DNA of 64,000 nt from CATOSP01 sp965216155 (GTDB taxonomy: Bacteria > Chloroflexota > Dehalococcoidia > Lucifugimonadales > UBA3495), in the NCBI GenBank assembly GCA_965216155.1, contig CBDCFD010000007.1, positions 1,116,001 through 1,180,000 on the forward strand. The letters run 5' to 3'. The translations under genes and the position numbers were made by a program. Shown piece by piece: positions 27,488-36,954 of the stretch. The notes beneath the pieces were generated by a model. That model was given only the letters and a program-made list of their open reading frames with translations, ran no database searches and was not told the DNA's origin. The number at the start of each line of letters is the position of its first letter. The first letter of the stretch is position 1.

Positions 27488-27560
27488 CGGGGAAATGGAC
27501 TTGTTCCTGAGCAGTCCGGCAAGCTGCCTGATCGGGGTGAAGGTGAACTCTTCCGTTATT

Positions 27561-27770
27561 TTACTCGCCTCGAAACGGCTTGAAGTTGGAGAAGGGCTCC
27601 ACGTCGTTGGTCAAGCGTATGGCCCGCAGCGGGCGGAACACGTCGCGGAGGCCGGACACGGCCCCGCGCACACCTTCCAACTGCTCTTCGGTCAGTAGAT
27701 GGCCGTACTTTTCCTTGACTATGGCGAAGAGAAGGTCTTGTTCCAGGCTATTGTCGGGATTGGGTTGCAT
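27561..27770 (-). CDS. small protein coupled to the amidase
   Basis: Sixty-nine residues, acidic and helical (LEQDLLFAIVKEKYGHLLTEEQLEGVRGAVSGLRDVFRPLRAIRLTNDVEPF). GAGGTG precedes the ATG. Its stop lies at the amidase 5' end, suggesting translational coupling and perhaps an accessory or subunit role. I do not recognise a named family. Confidence 0.7.
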   Translation of the reverse strand: MQPNPDNSLEQDLLFAIVKEKYGHLLTEEQLEGVRGAVSGLRDVFRPLRAIRLTNDVEPFSNFKPFRGE

Positions 27771-27865
27771 GGATTCACCTCGGATGGAGGAAGCTGCGGA
27801 GTAGGCCGATTTGTGGTTTGCCGGGTAAAAGACAGGTGCGGGTTGACGTGTTGGTCCGGCCCAGG

Positions 27866-28822
27866 CTAGTTGGAGCGGGCTGGGGTCGCCTCCGCCGGGG
27901 TCTCCAGGAGAGATTCCGGATTTTGGTCGATCAAGTCCTGGGCAACTGACTCGCCCACGACCACATAGTAGTCAGACTCCGAGGACTTGGCAACAAAGCC
28001 GTCTGCTCCCAACCTTGCGCCGATTCGGATTACGCGCTCCTCGCTATCACCTGTGCGGACGGTGACGGTCGCGGCGGGCCGGTCGAGGCCATAAGGGTCC
28101 AACTCTTGCTTGCCCAGCGGACGGGAAAGCCGGATGGAGGTGGCGCTGCTCACCAGGCTCCTGGCCTTGGCCTGGTCTATGGATTGGGCGGGCTGCTCGC
28201 CCTCGAATTTCCAGTCGCCGGACTCGTCCTTCTGGATGGAGACGCTCCCGGCGGCGTTCTCGATGGCGACCGATGTCACTTGGTCCTGGGGCACAGAGAA
28301 GTAAACGGGGTCGACCCAGGCGTCTTCGCGCACGGGTGCGTCGAAGGCAGAGAGGCCAGGTGCCAGGTACACCTCGTCCTGACCATTAAGGCGGGCGTGT
28401 CCCGACCGGCCACGAGGCGACGTCCCCAGGTAAAACTTGTGCTTTGCTCCTCCCGCTAACTCCAGATCTATGGTCCGTTCGAAGTTATCCTCCGCCACGT
28501 TGAGGCGGGCGTGGCTCCCTGCCGTGTCCGCAACCAGCGACGCCGTGGTCAGCGGGACTATGCGGCGTAAAAAATCTGGCAGCCTGTTCTTGGCGCAGGG
28601 ATAGTCATCTGCGTCGGGCAGGACGCACCCGAAGGGGTCGCGGGCGATTCGGATGGACTTGCCTTCGCCATCGGTAATGGTAACGGCGATGACGTTCGGT
28701 TCCTCCAACCCCTCGATAAGTTGCTCGATGCCCGGCCCGGCCGGCCTGGGCCAGAACGCAACGATGAGCGCTACGGCCTGAAGCGCTAGGACTCCGGCTA
28801 GAACTTTGTTTTGCAGGTTCAC
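27866..28822 (-). CDS. DUF4340-type protein of a Gld-like ABC system
   Basis: A 318-residue protein with an N-terminal membrane anchor (VLAGVLALQAVALIVAFW) and an extracytoplasmic region of repeated beta units (EPNVIAVTITDGEGKSIRIARDP; KFYLGTSPRGRSGHARLNGQDEVYLAP; VAIENAAGSVSIQKDESGDWKFEG), the pattern of DUF4340. It is the third gene of ATPase, permease-GldG, DUF4340; its GTG start overlaps the upstream stop by four bases. DUF4340 proteins usually accompany GldA/F/G-like exporters. The exported substrate is unknown. Confidence 0.8.
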   Translation of the reverse strand: MNLQNKVLAGVLALQAVALIVAFWPRPAGPGIEQLIEGLEEPNVIAVTITDGEGKSIRIARDPFGCVLPDADDYPCAKNRLPDFLRRIVPLTTASLVADTAGSHARLNVAEDNFERTIDLELAGGAKHKFYLGTSPRGRSGHARLNGQDEVYLAPGLSAFDAPVREDAWVDPVYFSVPQDQVTSVAIENAAGSVSIQKDESGDWKFEGEQPAQSIDQAKARSLVSSATSIRLSRPLGKQELDPYGLDRPAATVTVRTGDSEERVIRIGARLGADGFVAKSSESDYYVVVGESVAQDLIDQNPESLLETPAEATPARSN

Positions 28823-31692
28823 GGTTGGTCACCATCACCGGACAGGGTGATGGGCGCCTCGCTCCGCTGCCGGATGGCCCACACCCCTCCTATGACCAGT
28901 AGGGCGAACAACGCCACTCCATAGTTGGCGAACTCCCAGAAGGTCTGTTCCTGCTCGTCCAGGGGCTTGAGCAGCCGGGACTGGGCGCCGCGGAAACGCA
29001 AGCCCAGCAGGTCGTCGTCCTCCGCGGACCAGTCCACCGCGTTTTTGAAGAATTGCAAGTTGAGCAAGCTACGGTCTGCGGACACCGCCCTGGAAAGCTC
29101 CAATACGGGGTCGCTCAGAAACTCCGAACTTGCGATTACCAGCAGGCGGGAAGTCTCCGGGGAAGACTCTATCACCCGATGGGCCTCTTGCTGGCCGGAC
29201 CGGTCCTCGCCTTCCAGCGGAGAGGGCTCGCCCGCGTAGTAGCTCTCGAAAGGCCCCCTTATACTGACGGCCAACGTCCGGGATGCCTGCTCTCCCTCCA
29301 CCGGGAACCCGTATTCCGGGAACACCGTCGGGTCGGGCTGTACCGATTGGGAGCCGGAGACCCACGAATCCTCGGTCGACCATAGCAGTGCAGTGACTTC
29401 CCGGTCTATGTTCTTTTCCGGGTCTATCTCCAGCGCCGTGGCCCACTGCATTGTGGTGGCCGGCAGGTCGACGGTCACGGGGCTCTCATCCGCCATACCG
29501 TCCCGGCGTACGTCCACGAAGAAGGGGTAGTCCATGTTTTGGAATTCGGACACCCTGATTCCGCCGATCGTTCGCTGGGTCCTGATTGGAAACGGCTGGT
29601 TTTGGGGGTCCAGCACCAAGTCCCGGCCAACGGTGACCCCGTAGCTGGCGAGCATGTCGTTCAGGCCGCCCTCCAGCTCATCCACCGCCAGGATACCGCC
29701 GAACAACAGGGGGGATAGCTGGTAGCTCCCGGCGGCGATTACTATGGACCCGCCGCCCATAAGGTACTGGTCTATGGCGAACCGCTCCGCTTCCGTCATT
29801 CCCTGAGGGGCCATCACCACCAGAACGTCCACTTCCGTGGGCACGCGGCCATCGCTCAGGTCCACCAGGGACAGGGTGTAGTCCTGGGCGATCTGGTCCG
29901 CTGCGATGTTCCAGGAGGAGATTGAGCTTGGGATACCGCCTTGTGTCTGCGGTGGTTCCTGGGGTGGAGCCCAGAGGCCAACGGTCTTAAGGAACCCGGG
30001 CACGGCGCGCCGGACCGCCGCCTCGACGCTGGCCCGAATCTCGTCCTCGCGCATCCCGCCTTCGGGATAGATGATGGAGGTCTCGCCTTCCGATTCCAGA
30101 ATCATGTGAAGGTAGTAGGAGTCTGGCGAAAAAAAGGAGACCGGGTAGGCTGCCAGTCCGTAGTTTTCCTCAAGGACTTGGCGGGTAACTTCGCTTTCAG
30201 GGAGATCAGGGTCCAGCAACTCGAACAGGACCTTGCCTCCGGCGGATTCCTGGAACTCTAGACCCACTGCGGCGATTCTGTCCTCCACGCCTTGGAGGGA
30301 TTCGGGGAGGGTGCCGGGAGTGACGAAAGCCGTGAGCCTCAAAGGCTCTTCCAAGCTGGCGTAGGCCAGGTCGAGGTCCTGAAATCCGGTCACGACACGT
30401 TTTATCGCTCTGGTCAAGTCGAACTCAAGGTTTCTCAGGCGCACGTCCGGCGGCCCGCCTCTCCGCGGTTCCACCTCGATCAAGTCCTGGAAGTTTAAGG
30501 TTACGAACTGGTCGCCGTACCGCACCAGGATGTCGAAGTAGGAGTTGACCACGGAAGTCTGGTACCGGTCTGCTATCCGGAAAGGTTGGGCCCGGATCCC
30601 GTAGACCTGATTGGCTTCCTGTTCCAGTCCTTCTTCTTCTCGTGGGTCCACCACCTCTGCGGTAATCCTGCCGTCCGACGCGATCTCGTACTCCCGCATC
30701 AAATCCGCGATGGTTGGCGTCAACGGCGCCAGCGCGGGGTGATTACGGTCGCTGATGTATCCCCGGAGCAGCAGCGGCTCTCCCAGGTTGCTCACCAGGT
30801 CCTTGGTGGGATCGGAGAGGCTGAATTGCCCCTGTGTCGTGAGGTCAAGGCGCAGACCGGAGAGTGGGGATAACCAGGCGTTCAAGACGGCGAGGTTCGC
30901 GGTAATCAAGATTGCGGCTATCACGGCGTTCCGCCGGTAGAGCGCCGTATTCGCCCCGCTGCCCCAGCGCTTCATGTCGACTGAGACCAGGTTGAATAGC
31001 ACGAATACCGCGGTCAGGGAGAGGTAATAGACCAGGTCCCGCAGGTCGATGACGCCGCGTTCGATGCTTTCGAACCTGCTGCCTGTTCCCACGCCCCGCA
31101 GAAGGGTTTCCATCCGCTCCCCGGCAAACACGGTGACTTCCTGCGAGCCTATGAGGTAGAAGACCGCGCAGATGAGCACCGTGACGATCAGGGCAACGAT
31201 CTGGTTTTCCGTCCGTGATGAAACGAAAAGTCCGATGGCAGTATAGGCGGAGGCCATTAAAACGGTTGCCAGGTACCCCCCGGCCACCGGTCCCCAGTCG
31301 AGGTCGCCCAGTATGCTGACGGACATTGGCAGGAATAGGGTCAGGGCCAGGGCCAGGCCGATGAGCGCCATCACCGCGATTAGCTTGCCTAGTACCAGTT
31401 GCAGACGGGGGACAGGGAGGGTGAGCAGTACCTCCAGCGTGCCCGCCCGCTGTTCTTCGCTCCACTGGCGCATGGTCAGCGTGGCCACCAGGAAGACCAT
31501 GACAATGGGCATCCACCGGAAGAGAGGGCGAATGTCTGCGATGTTCCGCGCGAAGAAGGTCTCTACCCAGAAAAAGAGGAAGAAGGTGACGACGAGGAAT
31601 ACGCCGACGAAAATCAGGGCCAACGGGGACCCGAAATAGGCCCGCATCTCCTTGCGGGCTACTACCCACATGGGTGTCCACGAGCCGGTCAC
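28819..31692 (-). CDS. ABC-2 permease fused to GldG-type extracytoplasmic domain
   Basis: A 957-residue fusion. The first 240 or so residues form an ABC-2 permease with six hydrophobic segments (SPLALIFVGVFLVVTFFLFFW; MALIGLALALTLFLPMSV; IVALIVTVLICAVFYLIGS). After a TM segment (NAVIAAILITANLAVLNAW) comes a long GldG/ABC_transp_aux region (LREYEIASDGRITAEVVDPREE; VDVLVVMAPQGMTEAERFAIDQYLMGGGSIVIAAGSYQLSPLL), then a C-terminal TM anchor. The start is GTG 31692, overlapping the ATPase stop by four bases; upstream frame extension lies inside the ATPase gene and is rejected. GldF and GldG are normally separate proteins. Confidence 0.88.
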   Translation of the reverse strand: MTGSWTPMWVVARKEMRAYFGSPLALIFVGVFLVVTFFLFFWVETFFARNIADIRPLFRWMPIVMVFLVATLTMRQWSEEQRAGTLEVLLTLPVPRLQLVLGKLIAVMALIGLALALTLFLPMSVSILGDLDWGPVAGGYLATVLMASAYTAIGLFVSSRTENQIVALIVTVLICAVFYLIGSQEVTVFAGERMETLLRGVGTGSRFESIERGVIDLRDLVYYLSLTAVFVLFNLVSVDMKRWGSGANTALYRRNAVIAAILITANLAVLNAWLSPLSGLRLDLTTQGQFSLSDPTKDLVSNLGEPLLLRGYISDRNHPALAPLTPTIADLMREYEIASDGRITAEVVDPREEEGLEQEANQVYGIRAQPFRIADRYQTSVVNSYFDILVRYGDQFVTLNFQDLIEVEPRRGGPPDVRLRNLEFDLTRAIKRVVTGFQDLDLAYASLEEPLRLTAFVTPGTLPESLQGVEDRIAAVGLEFQESAGGKVLFELLDPDLPESEVTRQVLEENYGLAAYPVSFFSPDSYYLHMILESEGETSIIYPEGGMREDEIRASVEAAVRRAVPGFLKTVGLWAPPQEPPQTQGGIPSSISSWNIAADQIAQDYTLSLVDLSDGRVPTEVDVLVVMAPQGMTEAERFAIDQYLMGGGSIVIAAGSYQLSPLLFGGILAVDELEGGLNDMLASYGVTVGRDLVLDPQNQPFPIRTQRTIGGIRVSEFQNMDYPFFVDVRRDGMADESPVTVDLPATTMQWATALEIDPEKNIDREVTALLWSTEDSWVSGSQSVQPDPTVFPEYGFPVEGEQASRTLAVSIRGPFESYYAGEPSPLEGEDRSGQQEAHRVIESSPETSRLLVIASSEFLSDPVLELSRAVSADRSLLNLQFFKNAVDWSAEDDDLLGLRFRGAQSRLLKPLDEQEQTFWEFANYGVALFALLVIGGVWAIRQRSEAPITLSGDGDQP

Positions 31693-32639
31693 TGGACGCT
31701 CCCCATCTCCTCGCCAGGGGGGAATCCATCCTCTGAGACCAGGTCGTTGAAGACTGACTCCAGGGTCCGGACCTCCCTGCGAAGCTCTTGCAGCGGCCAG
31801 TCGTTCCGCCGGGCCAAATCGTAGATCACCGGCCGAAGGTCTACATCGCCTCCGATCAAGCGGTATTCGTCTCCATCTGCGGTCTGGCGGGAGTCCACGG
31901 CTTGCACACCGGGGAGCTCCCACAGGTCCGCGGCAATGTCTTTGGAGTCAGGCTGCAACACGAGGATTGTGGCTGACAGGGACGATAGATCGGACAACCG
32001 GGCGTCGGCCTTAATCTGTCCGTTCAGCAGAATTATCACACGGTCGCAGACCGCTTCCACCTCGGAGAGTATATGTGTGGAGAGCAGGATGGTGCTCCTC
32101 TGGGCCAGCCGGCGGACCAGGTGGCGCACCTCGACGATCTGGATTGGGTCTAGGCCGGCGGTAGGCTCGTCCAGTATGAGCAACATGGGATTGTGGAGGA
32201 TGGTCTGGGCGAGGCCCACGCGCTGCCGGTAGCCTTTGCTGAGGTGGCCGATGGGCCGGGCCAGTTGGTCCTCCAATGAGGTGGCTCTCACGGCCTGGGA
32301 GAAGAGCGCCAGCCTCTCCGTCTTGGGTACTTGGCGCAGATCGGCAATCATGTTCAGATGCGCCTGCACTGACATTTCCGGGTAAAGCGGCGCGCTTTCG
32401 GGTAAGTAACCGATGCGCTTTTGGACGGCGAGAGTGTTGGATACGACATCGAGGTTGTCAATGCAGGCCCGGCCCTCGTCGGGCTGGAGGAGCCCGGTGA
32501 GGACCTTCATCAGCGTCGATTTGCCCGCGCCGTTTGGCCCCAGAAGTCCGACTACTTCTCCGGCATCAACTTGAAATGAGATGTTTTGCAGGGCTTGAAT
32601 TGGCCCATACGCCTTGCAGATCCCGTCAGCTTCGATCAT
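31689..32639 (-). CDS. ABC transporter ATP-binding protein, GldA-like
   Basis: A 316-residue ATPase: Walker A GPNGAGKST (about residue 35), Q-loop YLPESAPLYPEMS, signature LSKGYRQRVGLAQ, Walker B LLILDEPTAGLDP, and H-loop STHILSEV. A C-terminal extension (about residues 220-316) is typical of ATPases paired with ABC-2 permeases. It drives the fused permease encoded next, whose start overlaps its stop. No substrate evidence. Confidence 0.92.
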   Translation of the reverse strand: MIEADGICKAYGPIQALQNISFQVDAGEVVGLLGPNGAGKSTLMKVLTGLLQPDEGRACIDNLDVVSNTLAVQKRIGYLPESAPLYPEMSVQAHLNMIADLRQVPKTERLALFSQAVRATSLEDQLARPIGHLSKGYRQRVGLAQTILHNPMLLILDEPTAGLDPIQIVEVRHLVRRLAQRSTILLSTHILSEVEAVCDRVIILLNGQIKADARLSDLSSLSATILVLQPDSKDIAADLWELPGVQAVDSRQTADGDEYRLIGGDVDLRPVIYDLARRNDWPLQELRREVRTLESVFNDLVSEDGFPPGEEMGSVQ

Positions 32640-32932
32640 GGGGCGCTCCGGCGTGATTGTCTAAGTGCTGGCATGTCCACGTGAACGGAACAAGTTTACC
32701 GACAGAATCTACGAGTACACCATCTCCAGTGGATTTACGGCTAAATGAGCGGGGCCTTCCCCGCCGTCTGGCGTGAGCGCTGGCAAACGTAAATTTGCCT
32801 TTGCGCTCGGTCGCTATTGGGGGAAGGCATTACTCGATTCTTCCATGGTGGAGTCCATGCGTGCTGTGGTCGAGGGAGAGCGCGTTATGCACTCAAGCGC
32901 AGGTCACCATTGCCGGCGACTTGGGTCTGGCA
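32640..32932. other. intergenic stretch with two hairpins
   Basis: No gene. GCGGGG-CCTT-CCCCGC lies at 32748-32763. GAGCGC (32775-32780) pairs with GCGCTC (32813-32818) with an inner GGCAAA/TTTGCC pair. Either could end transcription of the YtxH-type gene on the minus strand. Confidence 0.5.
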
Positions 32933-33196
32933 TTAATCGCGTTCGGTCGAGCCATTGGCGGAATCGTTGGCCGCTTCTTCTGCGGACTCTTCCACGCTAG
33001 ACTGGCCGCGTACCCTGCGGGCCCGGTTCCGCAGAGACTCTATTGGACCACTGGCTCTTTCCTTGAGGTCAACGGCTCGCCCGGTGATGATCTCCCTTGC
33101 TTCTTCGCCCTTTTTAGGAGTCAGCAGCAAAGCCGCCACGGCGCCCGCTGCGACGCCGGCAAGTAAGCCGGTCAAGAAGGTACCTGTTTTCTTCAT
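32933..33196 (-). CDS. YtxH-domain protein
   Basis: Eighty-seven residues: MKKTGTFLTGLLAGVAAGAVAALLLTPKKGEEAREII. This is one glycine-rich membrane helix ending in LLLTPKKG, the hallmark of YtxH/gas-vesicle-type envelope-stress proteins, with a charged tail (LKERASGPIESLRNRARRV). ATG 33196 is preferred because GGAG lies eight bases upstream; two upstream in-frame ATGs are poorly spaced. Inner-membrane protein, function unknown. Confidence 0.8.
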   Translation of the reverse strand: MKKTGTFLTGLLAGVAAGAVAALLLTPKKGEEAREIITGRAVDLKERASGPIESLRNRARRVRGQSSVEESAEEAANDSANGSTERD

Positions 33197-33289
33197 CTCC
33201 ATCTCTCCTCTGATAGTCATCTGTATCGCTCATGTGGTCCTTGAGACTGTCCCGCCCCGATGGGAATTACTTGCGTGTTACTGTGACCC

Positions 33290-34075
33290 TTATGAGGGTC
33301 CGATCGGCCTCCTTTTCTCTTCGTACCCTCGCGGTGTCGCCATAAGTCCGGCATGGGTGTAGGTCGTGGAATTGCCGATCAATACCGTGGTTACCATGTC
33401 CACGGACTCGGCGTGCTCTTCCAGGTGTTCCAGGTCTGTGATGGTTACCCTTTGGCCCGGGCGGAATGCCTCCCGGACAATCCCCACGGGGGTTGTGCCT
33501 GGGCGGTGCTCTAGGAGGATTCGCCGAGCTTCCAATAGCTGCCAGTCGCGGCGCCTGCTACGGGGGTTGTAAAGGGCCACCACGAAATCTCCCTGGGCAG
33601 CGGCCTGTAGCCGCCGCTGAATGGCCTCCCAGGGCGTCAACAGGTTGCTCAAGCTGATGGCGCAAAAGTCCTGCATTAGCGGCGCACCCAGCAGGGCTGC
33701 CGCCGCCTGCATCGCTGAGACTCCGGGAATCGTCTCTAACTCGGGGTTGTGGCCGTCCCAACCGATCTCTGACAGTGCCAAAAACACAGGTCCGGACATC
33801 CCGTAGATGCCGGCGTCCCCCGAAGATATGACCCCGACGACCCGGCCGGCGGATGCCAATTCAACTGCCCGGTACGCCCGTTCCATCTCCTGACCGAGTT
33901 CCATCGCGACCTGCTCTTTGCCCGAGAGAAGCCCTTCCACCTGCTGGATATAGAGCCGGTAACCGATTACGGTGTCGCATTGTTGCAAAGCGGCAACCGC
34001 GGCCGGGGCCAGGAATTTTTCGTCTCCCGGGCCGAGACCCACCAGATATAGTTTTCCCGCTTCGCTCATGTTCAT
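33290..34075 (-). CDS. cbiH: cobalt-factor III / precorrin-3B C17-methyltransferase
   Basis: A tetrapyrrole methylase of 261 residues that performs ring contraction and C17 methylation. Motifs: LYLVGLGPGDEKFL, VISSGDAGIYGMSGPVFLAL, ETIPGVSAMQAAAALLGAPLMQDFCAISLSNLLTPW, and VALYNPRSRRRDWQL, the last two specific to CobJ/CbiH. It is the last gene of the hem/cbi operon, 112 bases after cbiG. A second ATG at 34069 is equally possible; no clear Shine-Dalgarno sequence. Confidence 0.93.
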   Translation of the reverse strand: MNMSEAGKLYLVGLGPGDEKFLAPAAVAALQQCDTVIGYRLYIQQVEGLLSGKEQVAMELGQEMERAYRAVELASAGRVVGVISSGDAGIYGMSGPVFLALSEIGWDGHNPELETIPGVSAMQAAAALLGAPLMQDFCAISLSNLLTPWEAIQRRLQAAAQGDFVVALYNPRSRRRDWQLLEARRILLEHRPGTTPVGIVREAFRPGQRVTITDLEHLEEHAESVDMVTTVLIGNSTTYTHAGLMATPRGYEEKRRPIGPS

Positions 34076-34187
34076 AGATATAGTTTAGCCGCAGAGATGG
34101 TCAATGCGCTAGGAGGAGCCAACATTTGGGTCCGGCAATACGTATGCTTTTCAACCCCACTGACACCTCGCCCAGCCCCTCCGAAAG

Positions 34188-35354
34188 TCAGGCGGAGTCG
34201 AGCCGCGCTATTGCGATGGTTGCCCGGTGGGTTTTCTGACGCGTCACCAGGAGCCCTTTGGCCCCTGAAGCCAACAGCGCCGCAGGTTCCGACACACCCC
34301 AAACCCCTATCAGCCGGTGCGCGACCGGGGAGGGCGTGGGCCTGATAAACGGTCCGGCCCCTTCTTGCCGGGCCGCTGCGTCGTTCGGAGAACCGGCGCC
34401 GCCCTTATCAAATACGGAGTTAAGTTCCTCCCCGCTATAACACTGGACCTCGACCCCAAGCCTGCTCGCAAGGAGCAAGATTCCCACCTCGTCCCGTTTC
34501 AGGTCCGCGGTGGCGATGCAACGCACACTCGCCCTGGAAAGGTTGTGTTGCTCCAGGGTCTCGTCCAGCAGGGCTTCCAATTCTTCCAGGGGAACACCCC
34601 GGCGGCAGCCCATCCCCACTGCCAGACTCCGGGGCCGGTACACGACGGTTGACTTGCCCGGAAGGGACTCCGGAAAGCCAGGGCCGGGACCATCTCCCGG
34701 ACGAGACCTGTCGCTGATAACCAGAGAAGCTGCGCAAGTCGAGGCCTTGAGCTCTTCGAAGGAGCCGAATACTTGAATGTTGTGGGGCAATGCCTGTCCG
34801 GGGGGCCACCAATTTCTGTCGCCCGCATCCTGGTAAACCCCTACCGGGTCTCCGTTGATCACCGCGGCGCTAGCCCGGGTCACAGTGGTGGAATCCGCCT
34901 CCATCGACCAGCCCATGTCCTCTCCAAGCAGGTCTACCGCGAGGGTTCCTCCCGTATGGGAGGCTGATGTGATAACCGGGGTTGCTCCCAGAATGGCGGC
35001 TACGCGCTGGGCCAGCCGGTCCGCCCCGCCAAGGTGCCCTGACAACAAGCTGACAGCGAAGTTCCCCCCGTCGTCGACGCAGACCACGCCCGCGTCCAGG
35101 CGCTTGTCTGCCAAACGGGGGGCCAGTAACCGTATTGCCGCGCCTACGGGCATCAGCAAGACCAGAAACTCGTAGTCCTGGAAGGCTTGCTGGACCACAG
35201 GGCGCGCCGGCAGGTCGAAGGGTTGCGCCTCGTCTCCGGGTGCGGTGAAGCGCCTGTCCACGTACAGGGTTGCTCCGGGAGCCAGGACGGTAACCAACGT
35301 CCGTCCCAGCCGGGCGCCGTTGCGCGAGATAGCGACGATGGCGGTCTTGCTCAT
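34188..35354 (-). CDS. cbiG: cobalt-precorrin-5A hydrolase
   Basis: A 388-residue CbiG, which opens the lactone and releases acetaldehyde in the anaerobic pathway. The N-terminal half has FLVLLMPVGAAIRLLAPRLADKR, VVCVDDGGNFAVSLLSGHLGGADRLAQRVA and TPVITSASHTGG. The C-terminal half has the GMGCRRGVPLEELEALLDETLEQHNL segment and RDEVGILLLASRLGVEVQCYSGEELN. Presence of CbiG marks the oxygen-independent route. Follows cbiF by 56 bases. Confidence 0.93.
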   Translation of the reverse strand: MSKTAIVAISRNGARLGRTLVTVLAPGATLYVDRRFTAPGDEAQPFDLPARPVVQQAFQDYEFLVLLMPVGAAIRLLAPRLADKRLDAGVVCVDDGGNFAVSLLSGHLGGADRLAQRVAAILGATPVITSASHTGGTLAVDLLGEDMGWSMEADSTTVTRASAAVINGDPVGVYQDAGDRNWWPPGQALPHNIQVFGSFEELKASTCAASLVISDRSRPGDGPGPGFPESLPGKSTVVYRPRSLAVGMGCRRGVPLEELEALLDETLEQHNLSRASVRCIATADLKRDEVGILLLASRLGVEVQCYSGEELNSVFDKGGAGSPNDAAARQEGAGPFIRPTPSPVAHRLIGVWGVSEPAALLASGAKGLLVTRQKTHRATIAIARLDSA

Positions 35355-35410
35355 CTCCGGCCCTACCCGGTCTCCGGTCCTCTGCCATCACCGCGAGCCG
35401 GTCGGCAGAG

Positions 35411-36220
35411 CTATCCTACCTTAGCCCGGCGATAGAGATGGGTATATTCGTTGGAGTAGAGGTGGGATGATGAGAACCCGTCCTCCGCATCCGGCTCGGT
35501 GCGCAGCAGGTTCGGGTCGAAAGCCTTGCCCACCATTATCATTGCCTGGAGGGTGATCTTGGAGTCACGGACTTTTGCGACGATGTCCGTGAGGTCCCCG
35601 CGGATAATCTGCTCTTCGGGCCAGCCCACCCGGTAGACGACTGCCACAGGTGTGTCCTCCCGGTAGCCGGCTTCCAAAAGTTGGCGCACGATGGTGAACA
35701 TACGGGTTATGCTGAGGAAAATCACCAAGGTGCTGCCGTGGGCTGCCAGGTCCTGGAGCTGTTCTCCCGGAGGCATCGCAACCCTGCCCTCGAAGCGGGT
35801 CAATATCACCGTCTGGGAAACATCCGGGACCGTGAGTTCGGTCTTCAGGCGTGCGGCGGCGGCGAAGGCGGCGCTCACCCCTGGAATGATCTCGAAGTCC
35901 ACTCCCTCCGCTTCTAGCACGCGCATCTGTTCCAGGATTGCGCCGTAGATGGAAGGGTCACCGCTCTGTACGCGGGCAACCGTCTTCCCCTGCCTGACGG
36001 ATTCCAGAGTTAGGTCCATAATCTCGGGCAAGCTCAAGGTCTTGCTGCCGTGGACCTCCGCGCCGGGCTTGGCGAAGTCGACTATGGACGGATGCACCAA
36101 GGAATCGGCGTAGATTATTACGTCCGCCGTCTCGATGATTGACTTAGCCTTGAGGGTCAGCAGTTCCGGGTCTCCGGGGCCGCCCCCCACGATGTACACT
36201 TTGCCGGTCGATATGGTCAT
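35411..36220 (-). CDS. cbiF: cobalt-precorrin-4 C11-methyltransferase
   Basis: A 269-residue tetrapyrrole methylase: VYIVGGGPGDPELLTLKAKSIIETADVIIYADSLVHPSI (GxGxGD SAM loop), RVQSGDPSIYGAILEQM, IIPGVSAAFAAAARLKTELTVPDVSQTVILTR, and TPVAVVYRVGWPEEQIIRGDL. This set is diagnostic of CobM/CbiF. The four-base gap after cbiL indicates coupled translation. Confidence 0.95.
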   Translation of the reverse strand: MTISTGKVYIVGGGPGDPELLTLKAKSIIETADVIIYADSLVHPSIVDFAKPGAEVHGSKTLSLPEIMDLTLESVRQGKTVARVQSGDPSIYGAILEQMRVLEAEGVDFEIIPGVSAAFAAAARLKTELTVPDVSQTVILTRFEGRVAMPPGEQLQDLAAHGSTLVIFLSITRMFTIVRQLLEAGYREDTPVAVVYRVGWPEEQIIRGDLTDIVAKVRDSKITLQAMIMVGKAFDPNLLRTEPDAEDGFSSSHLYSNEYTHLYRRAKVG

Positions 36221-36224
36221 ATTT

Positions 36225-36950
36225 TCACCTTTTTATGATTAGAAGGGAGAAATAGTCCAGGTCCTCTTCCGACAACTTCGACAAATCGCGGACAACCTCT
36301 TCCCTGGCTGTTGATGCCCTGCGGACGTAGATGCCCTTACCTGCCAGCCCTAGTTGCTCAAGGTTAGCCAGGGCTTGGAGAAGAGTGCGGTTCACTTTCA
36401 TCAAGACGATAGTGTCATAATTGGCGATGGCTTCCGATAGGTCATCTATGCCGTAGACCGCCGGAAGGATGGCCAAACGTTGTCCGTGAGTGACGAGAGG
36501 GACTCCCGAACTGGCCGCCGCCGCCATCACGGAGGAGACACCGGGGACTATCTCGATGGGCGCTTCAGGATAGTGCTGACACACCGCGTCCAATACGTAG
36601 GAGAAGGTGCTGTACAACATCGGGTCACCTTCGGTGATGAAGGCCACGTTCTGGTCCCGTGCCAATCTTTCCCCAATCCGGTCGGCCGCGTTGCGCCAGA
36701 CTTCCCCGGCCGCTTCGGCGTCGTCGGTGGGGAATGTGAGACGCATAATCTCTTGTTTGTCCTGGTCCAAGTAAGTCCGCACGATCTCCAGCGCGTAGCT
36801 GTCCTGGCTCGTCTCGGCCTGGGGCACACAGATGACCGGCACTTCCTGCAGTACCCGCATCGCCTTCAAGGTTAACAACTCCGGGTCCCCGGGGCCGACC
36901 CCGACTCCGTAGAGGCAGCCATACCTGGTGGTTGACTGGCCCGTGCTCAT
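36225..36950 (-). CDS. cbiL: cobalt-factor II / precorrin-2 C20-methyltransferase
   Basis: A 241-residue tetrapyrrole methylase: LYGVGVGPGDPELLTLKAMRVLQEVPVICVPQ, then FITEGDPMLYSTFSYVLDAV, IEIVPGVSSVMAAAASSGVPLVTHGQRLAILPAVYG and TIVLMKVNRTL, which match CobI/CbiL. It methylates C20 of the sirohydrochlorin-derived ring. Four bases separate it from both neighbours. Confidence 0.95.
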   Translation of the reverse strand: MSTGQSTTRYGCLYGVGVGPGDPELLTLKAMRVLQEVPVICVPQAETSQDSYALEIVRTYLDQDKQEIMRLTFPTDDAEAAGEVWRNAADRIGERLARDQNVAFITEGDPMLYSTFSYVLDAVCQHYPEAPIEIVPGVSSVMAAAASSGVPLVTHGQRLAILPAVYGIDDLSEAIANYDTIVLMKVNRTLLQALANLEQLGLAGKGIYVRRASTAREEVVRDLSKLSEEDLDYFSLLIIKR

Positions 36951-36954
36951 TCCG

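Noticed and set aside
31693..31923. Long N-terminal extension of the permease-GldG frame
   Set aside because: It lies inside the ATPase gene in another frame; GTG 31692 with a four-base overlap is the natural start.
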